This document shows positions 61,363 through 64,000 of a DNA stretch of 64,000 nucleotides, one piece after another. This stretch comes from JAEYZM01 sp943372195 (GTDB taxonomy: Bacteria; Bacteroidota; Bacteroidia; Sphingobacteriales; Sphingobacteriaceae), in the NCBI GenBank assembly GCA_943372195.1, contig CALRXS010000006.1:1-64000 (forward strand), in the 5' to 3' direction. The translations under genes were made by a program, and so were the position numbers. Below the pieces are notes generated by a model, which had not been told where the DNA came from, searched no databases, and was given only the letters and a program-made list of their open reading frames with translations. The number at the start of each line of letters is the position of its first letter. The stretch's first letter is position 1.

Positions 61363-61489
61363 ACCTTTTAAATTTTTAAATGAAAAGGTGTGATAATATT
61401 AATAGAAAATATAAAGTTATGACCGTTGCATTTTATTGAATTGTTGCAGGGGAGCTAATTGCTTTTTTCATTTATAAAATTTAAAAGGT
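61363..61489. mobile_element. MITE-like 127-bp element with long imperfect inverted repeats
   Basis: ACCTTTTAAATTTTTAAATG (61363-61382) has its near-exact complement at 61469-61489, with one base difference; the arms extend a few more A/T pairs inward. They enclose ~80 bases with no ORF. It lies in the 265-base gap between two convergent genes. No transposase is nearby and no target-site duplication was seen. Confidence 0.4.
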
Positions 61490-61532
61490 GAAAAAGAAAT
61501 TTAATTAAAAAAGAAAAAATATTAAATAATAA

Positions 61533-61553
61533 AGGCGGGTAACTCACCCGCCT
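61533..61553 (-). terminator. Terminator of the amidohydrolase pair
   Basis: AGGCGGGT (61533-61540) with ACCCGCCT (61546-61553), loop of five, followed on the minus strand by TTATTATTT. It lies six bases after the stop of the amidohydrolase gene. Confidence 0.7.
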
Positions 61554-61558
61554 CTATA

Positions 61559-62833
61559 TTATTTAAGATTGTATTTCTCCGAATACAATCTATACAATTC
61601 CTTCTGCTTATTATCTAAATCAATCTCTGCACCCTTAATAAACGCTCGCGTTACATTCGATGTACGCATATCTAATAAGTCACCATCAGAAATTAATAAA
61701 GTTGCATCTTTACCTATTTCTAATGATCCTAATGTTTTTGATACTCCTAAAACTTCTGCAGCATCTAAAGTCACTGCTTTCAATGCTTCTTCTTTTGTTA
61801 AACCATATGCCGCTGCAGTACCTGCCATAAATGGTAAGTTTCTTTGTTGCCAGCTACCATCTATCGATAAGCAGAAGGGAATTCCTTTTGCTTTCAAAAT
61901 ACTTGCACGCTTAAATGGCAAATCAACATCTTCATCATCTCTATCGGGCAATGCATGTGGTTGCTCCAATATCATACTTACACCTTGCTCCTTTATGAAA
62001 TCTAATGTTGTGATTGCATCATTTCCTCCAGCTAAAACCGGAGTAATTCCATATGATTTCGAGAAGTTTACTGCCGAAGTAATTTCTTTTGCTGAACCTA
62101 CTGCAATGATTAATTTTTTCTTACCTGAAAAAATATCTCTCATCGCTTCAAATTTTAAATTCTTCTCAGCAACACTCGACATTTTTGAATAAGCATATGC
62201 TTCATCAAAAAATTTCTTCAACTCTAACATCGCTGATTCTGAATTTTTACGCTGCTCTTCTGCAGGTGGAGCCCACCATGCATTGAACACACGCATACGC
62301 GGCCAATTTACATGCACCGCCAAATCTGTTTTGTACACTGCATCTTCCCAATTCCATCCGTCTAATTTTACCAATGATGATGTACCTGGTATCGATCCTC
62401 CTTGTGGTACTATCAATGCCGTTAAAATACCATTCGATCTAATTGTAGGAATTATTTTTGAATCTGTATTGTATGCAATAATTGAACGAACATTCGGATT
62501 CGTATTACCAACCTCGGCATAATCAAGCGTTGCTCTTATTGATTCAATCTCCTCTAATCCGATTTTTGTAAAGGGTGCGATCAAACCCGGATAAATATGT
62601 TTACCCGTTGCATCAATAACTTCTGCACCTGTCTCTGATTGATTCGCATTACCTACATAGGTTAAAATTCCTTTTTCAAAAACGACAGTACCCTTTTCAA
62701 TAACTTGTGTATTACCTATGTGGATGGTAGCGTTCTTGATAATTATTTTCTTACTCTGCACCTTACTTGGCTTTTGTGCCCAAGCATTTACACTCGTAAC
62801 AAATATTAATATGATTATGATTATCTTTTTCAT
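61559..62833 (-). CDS. Exported amidohydrolase-family protein lacking the HxH metal motif
   Basis: 424 residues with a signal peptide (~residue 19, AWAQ). It shows amidohydrolase features: KNATIHIGNTQVIEKG, IDATGKHIYPGLI, and the C-terminal composite domain LEIGKDATLLISDGDLLDM. Where the family has HxH after PGLID, it reads APFTK (86-90), so the main metal ligands are gone. The partner gene upstream (62847, 13 bases away) keeps HSH. The two probably form a heteromeric or paired exported enzyme with one competent subunit. Confidence 0.88.
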   Translation of the reverse strand: MKKIIIIILIFVTSVNAWAQKPSKVQSKKIIIKNATIHIGNTQVIEKGTVVFEKGILTYVGNANQSETGAEVIDATGKHIYPGLIAPFTKIGLEEIESIRATLDYAEVGNTNPNVRSIIAYNTDSKIIPTIRSNGILTALIVPQGGSIPGTSSLVKLDGWNWEDAVYKTDLAVHVNWPRMRVFNAWWAPPAEEQRKNSESAMLELKKFFDEAYAYSKMSSVAEKNLKFEAMRDIFSGKKKLIIAVGSAKEITSAVNFSKSYGITPVLAGGNDAITTLDFIKEQGVSMILEQPHALPDRDDEDVDLPFKRASILKAKGIPFCLSIDGSWQQRNLPFMAGTAAAYGLTKEEALKAVTLDAAEVLGVSKTLGSLEIGKDATLLISDGDLLDMRTSNVTRAFIKGAEIDLDNKQKELYRLYSEKYNLK

Positions 62834-62846
62834 CTTGCTTAGCTAA

Positions 62847-64000
62847 TTAGTACGACATTTCATTTTCTGCATCATCGCAATGATATAATTTTCTCTCTGC
62901 CTTCGCTGGCTTTTGCGTTGGCATTCCGATTTTCTTTTGATCTAAAGATTTCTGAATTAATCGCTCTCTCTCTTTTCTAATATCTTCACGTAATTTCAAA
63001 TCTCTCTCTGCATCAAAATAATCTATACCATCTACAAATGTTTTTACTGGCTTAGCATATATCGATAGTGGATGATCTGTCCAGATAACTAAATCTGCAC
63101 TCTTACCTGCTTTTAAACTTCCTACCTTATCATCAACGTGTAACATCTTCGCCGGATTTAAAGTAACCATTTTCAAAGCCTCTTCTTCTGTTACACCTCC
63201 ATATTTTACTGCCTTCGCAGCCTCTTGATTCAGACGACGTGCCATCTCTGCATCATCCGAATTAATTGAAGTATTCACTCCAACCTTCGTCATAATCGCA
63301 GCATTATATGGTATCGCATCTATAACCTCATACTTATATGCCCACCAATCTGAGAAGGTACTCGCATTAGCATTATGCATTTTCATTTTATCCGCAACTT
63401 TATAGCCTTCTAAAATATGTGTGAAGGTATTCACATTGAAGTTAAACATCTCTGCAACTTTCATCAACATATTTATTTCTGATTGTACATACGAGTGACA
63501 AGTAATAAATCTTTTTTTGTTTACAATTTCTAACAATGCATCTAACTCTAAATCTCTTCTGAAACCAGGTGTCTTCATGCTTTGCTCATATTCTTTCGCT
63601 CTAGTAAATGCATCTATATATACTTGCTCTACACCCATTCTCGTCTGCGGAAATCTTACTCTATTATTATCTCCCCAATTCGATTGTTTTACGTTTTCAC
63701 CTAATGCAAATTTTATAAATTGATCTGCTCCTTCAAACTTCAACTCTTCTGCCATCTTTCCCCAACGTAATTTTATCAATGCTGATTGTCCGCCCACTGG
63801 GTTCGCTGAACCATGTAATAATTGAGAAGACGTTACTCCACCCGCTAACTGTCTATAGATATTTACATCGTCAGGTTCTAAAGCATCACCAATTCTTACT
63901 TCTGATGTTACTGATTGTGTACCTTCATTCACTCCACGTGTTATTGCAATGTGCGAGTGTTCATCAATGATACCTGCTGTTACATGTTTTCCTGTTCCAT
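62847..64000 (-). CDS. Exported amidohydrolase, 5' part beyond the window
   Basis: About 384 codons visible, open to the right edge. The frame is intact past the GTG at 63932 and begins GTGKHVTAGIIDEHSH, where HSH is the metal-binding motif. Later parts include TCHSYVQSEI, FTHILEGYKVAD, INSDDAEMARRL (with the final Asp), and LKAGKSADLVIWTDHP. This is a long amidohydrolase of the Bacteroidota kind whose N-terminal third is outside the window. It precedes the HxH-less paralogue by 13 bases. Substrate unknown. Confidence 0.9.
   Translation of the reverse strand, partial: GTGKHVTAGIIDEHSHIAITRGVNEGTQSVTSEVRIGDALEPDDVNIYRQLAGGVTSSQLLHGSANPVGGQSALIKLRWGKMAEELKFEGADQFIKFALGENVKQSNWGDNNRVRFPQTRMGVEQVYIDAFTRAKEYEQSMKTPGFRRDLELDALLEIVNKKRFITCHSYVQSEINMLMKVAEMFNFNVNTFTHILEGYKVADKMKMHNANASTFSDWWAYKYEVIDAIPYNAAIMTKVGVNTSINSDDAEMARRLNQEAAKAVKYGGVTEEEALKMVTLNPAKMLHVDDKVGSLKAGKSADLVIWTDHPLSIYAKPVKTFVDGIDYFDAERDLKLREDIRKERERLIQKSLDQKKIGMPTQKPAKAERKLYHCDDAENEMSY

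Noticed and set aside
1..64000. tRNA, rRNA, tmRNA or RNase P RNA genes
   Set aside because: Gaps were read for cloverleaf ends (CCA-adjacent TTCGA stems) and conserved cores; none was convincing.

Overview
The window is chromosomal DNA from an AT-rich member of the Bacteroidota. The signs are: type IX secretion (T9SS) C-terminal sorting domains on five proteins; Bacteroidota-only families (DUF6029 barrel, IPExxxVDY protein); promoters of the TAnnTTTG type, some with an upstream TTG; start codons preceded by A-rich DNA rather than Shine-Dalgarno sequences; and several TTG starts. I cannot place it below phylum. I found no rRNA, tRNA, CRISPR array, prophage or transposase gene. Every gap between genes is shorter than 300 bases.

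Layout. 1-4359 (minus): an outer-membrane/thiol group (Omp28-like T9SS protein, TlpA-like thioredoxin, DUF6029 barrel, start of a lipoprotein). 4494-5192: a small T9SS protein. 5263-7896 (minus): a serine hydrolase lipoprotein and an amino-acid permease. 7963-14610 (plus): rhodanese, GNAT, fabD, tsaE, an AsmA-like protein and a hybrid histidine kinase. 14595-20374: an arginase-superfamily protein, an NAD-dependent epimerase-like protein, kynA, ald and an M24 aminopeptidase, which suggests amino-acid and peptide catabolism. 20368-22550: a shortened methyltransferase-like protein, a SirB1-type protein and a small barrel. 22693-29285: radA, a DUF4920 lipoprotein, hpt, carB and a LamG/T9SS protein. 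29287-30777: pnuC, a NadR-like kinase and a 4-TM protein (NAD precursor salvage). 30853-38457: mfd, an unknown coupled gene, cyclophilin, xth, hutI and hutG. 38441-40901: a TlpA-N-terminal-like protein and two tandem glucosaminidases. 46924 down to 40903 (minus): an eight-gene run acpP-fabF-rnc-plsC-EamA-yicC-gmk-nadD. 47088-49594: IPExxxVDY gene, a ParDE toxin-antitoxin pair and pyk. 49856-53170: B12-dependent ribonucleotide reductase with a long structured leader. 53374-55341: two tandem T9SS paralogues. 55342-57928 (minus): a two-component system. 58120-61293: a helicase-nuclease fusion with a probable Fe-S cluster. 61559-64000 (minus): two amidohydrolases, the upstream one cut by the window edge.

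How the genes fit together. The recurring theme is use of amino acids and peptides: permease, Xaa-Pro aminopeptidase, tryptophan dioxygenase, alanine dehydrogenase, histidine degradation and secreted amidohydrolases. Around it lie ordinary housekeeping blocks for fatty-acid synthesis, nucleotides and DNA repair. No obvious new defence or mobile system is present. The most unusual signals are non-coding: the multi-hairpin nrdJ leader with two inverted DnaA-box-like sites, a perfect palindrome over the parDE promoter, terminator-like hairpins at the 5' side of hpt and of the helicase-nuclease gene, a 32-bp GC-rich palindrome, a MITE-like inverted repeat, and a strong preference for the tetramer TCCG/CGGA within coding DNA. 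Positions of stem-loops were read by eye and may be off by a base.
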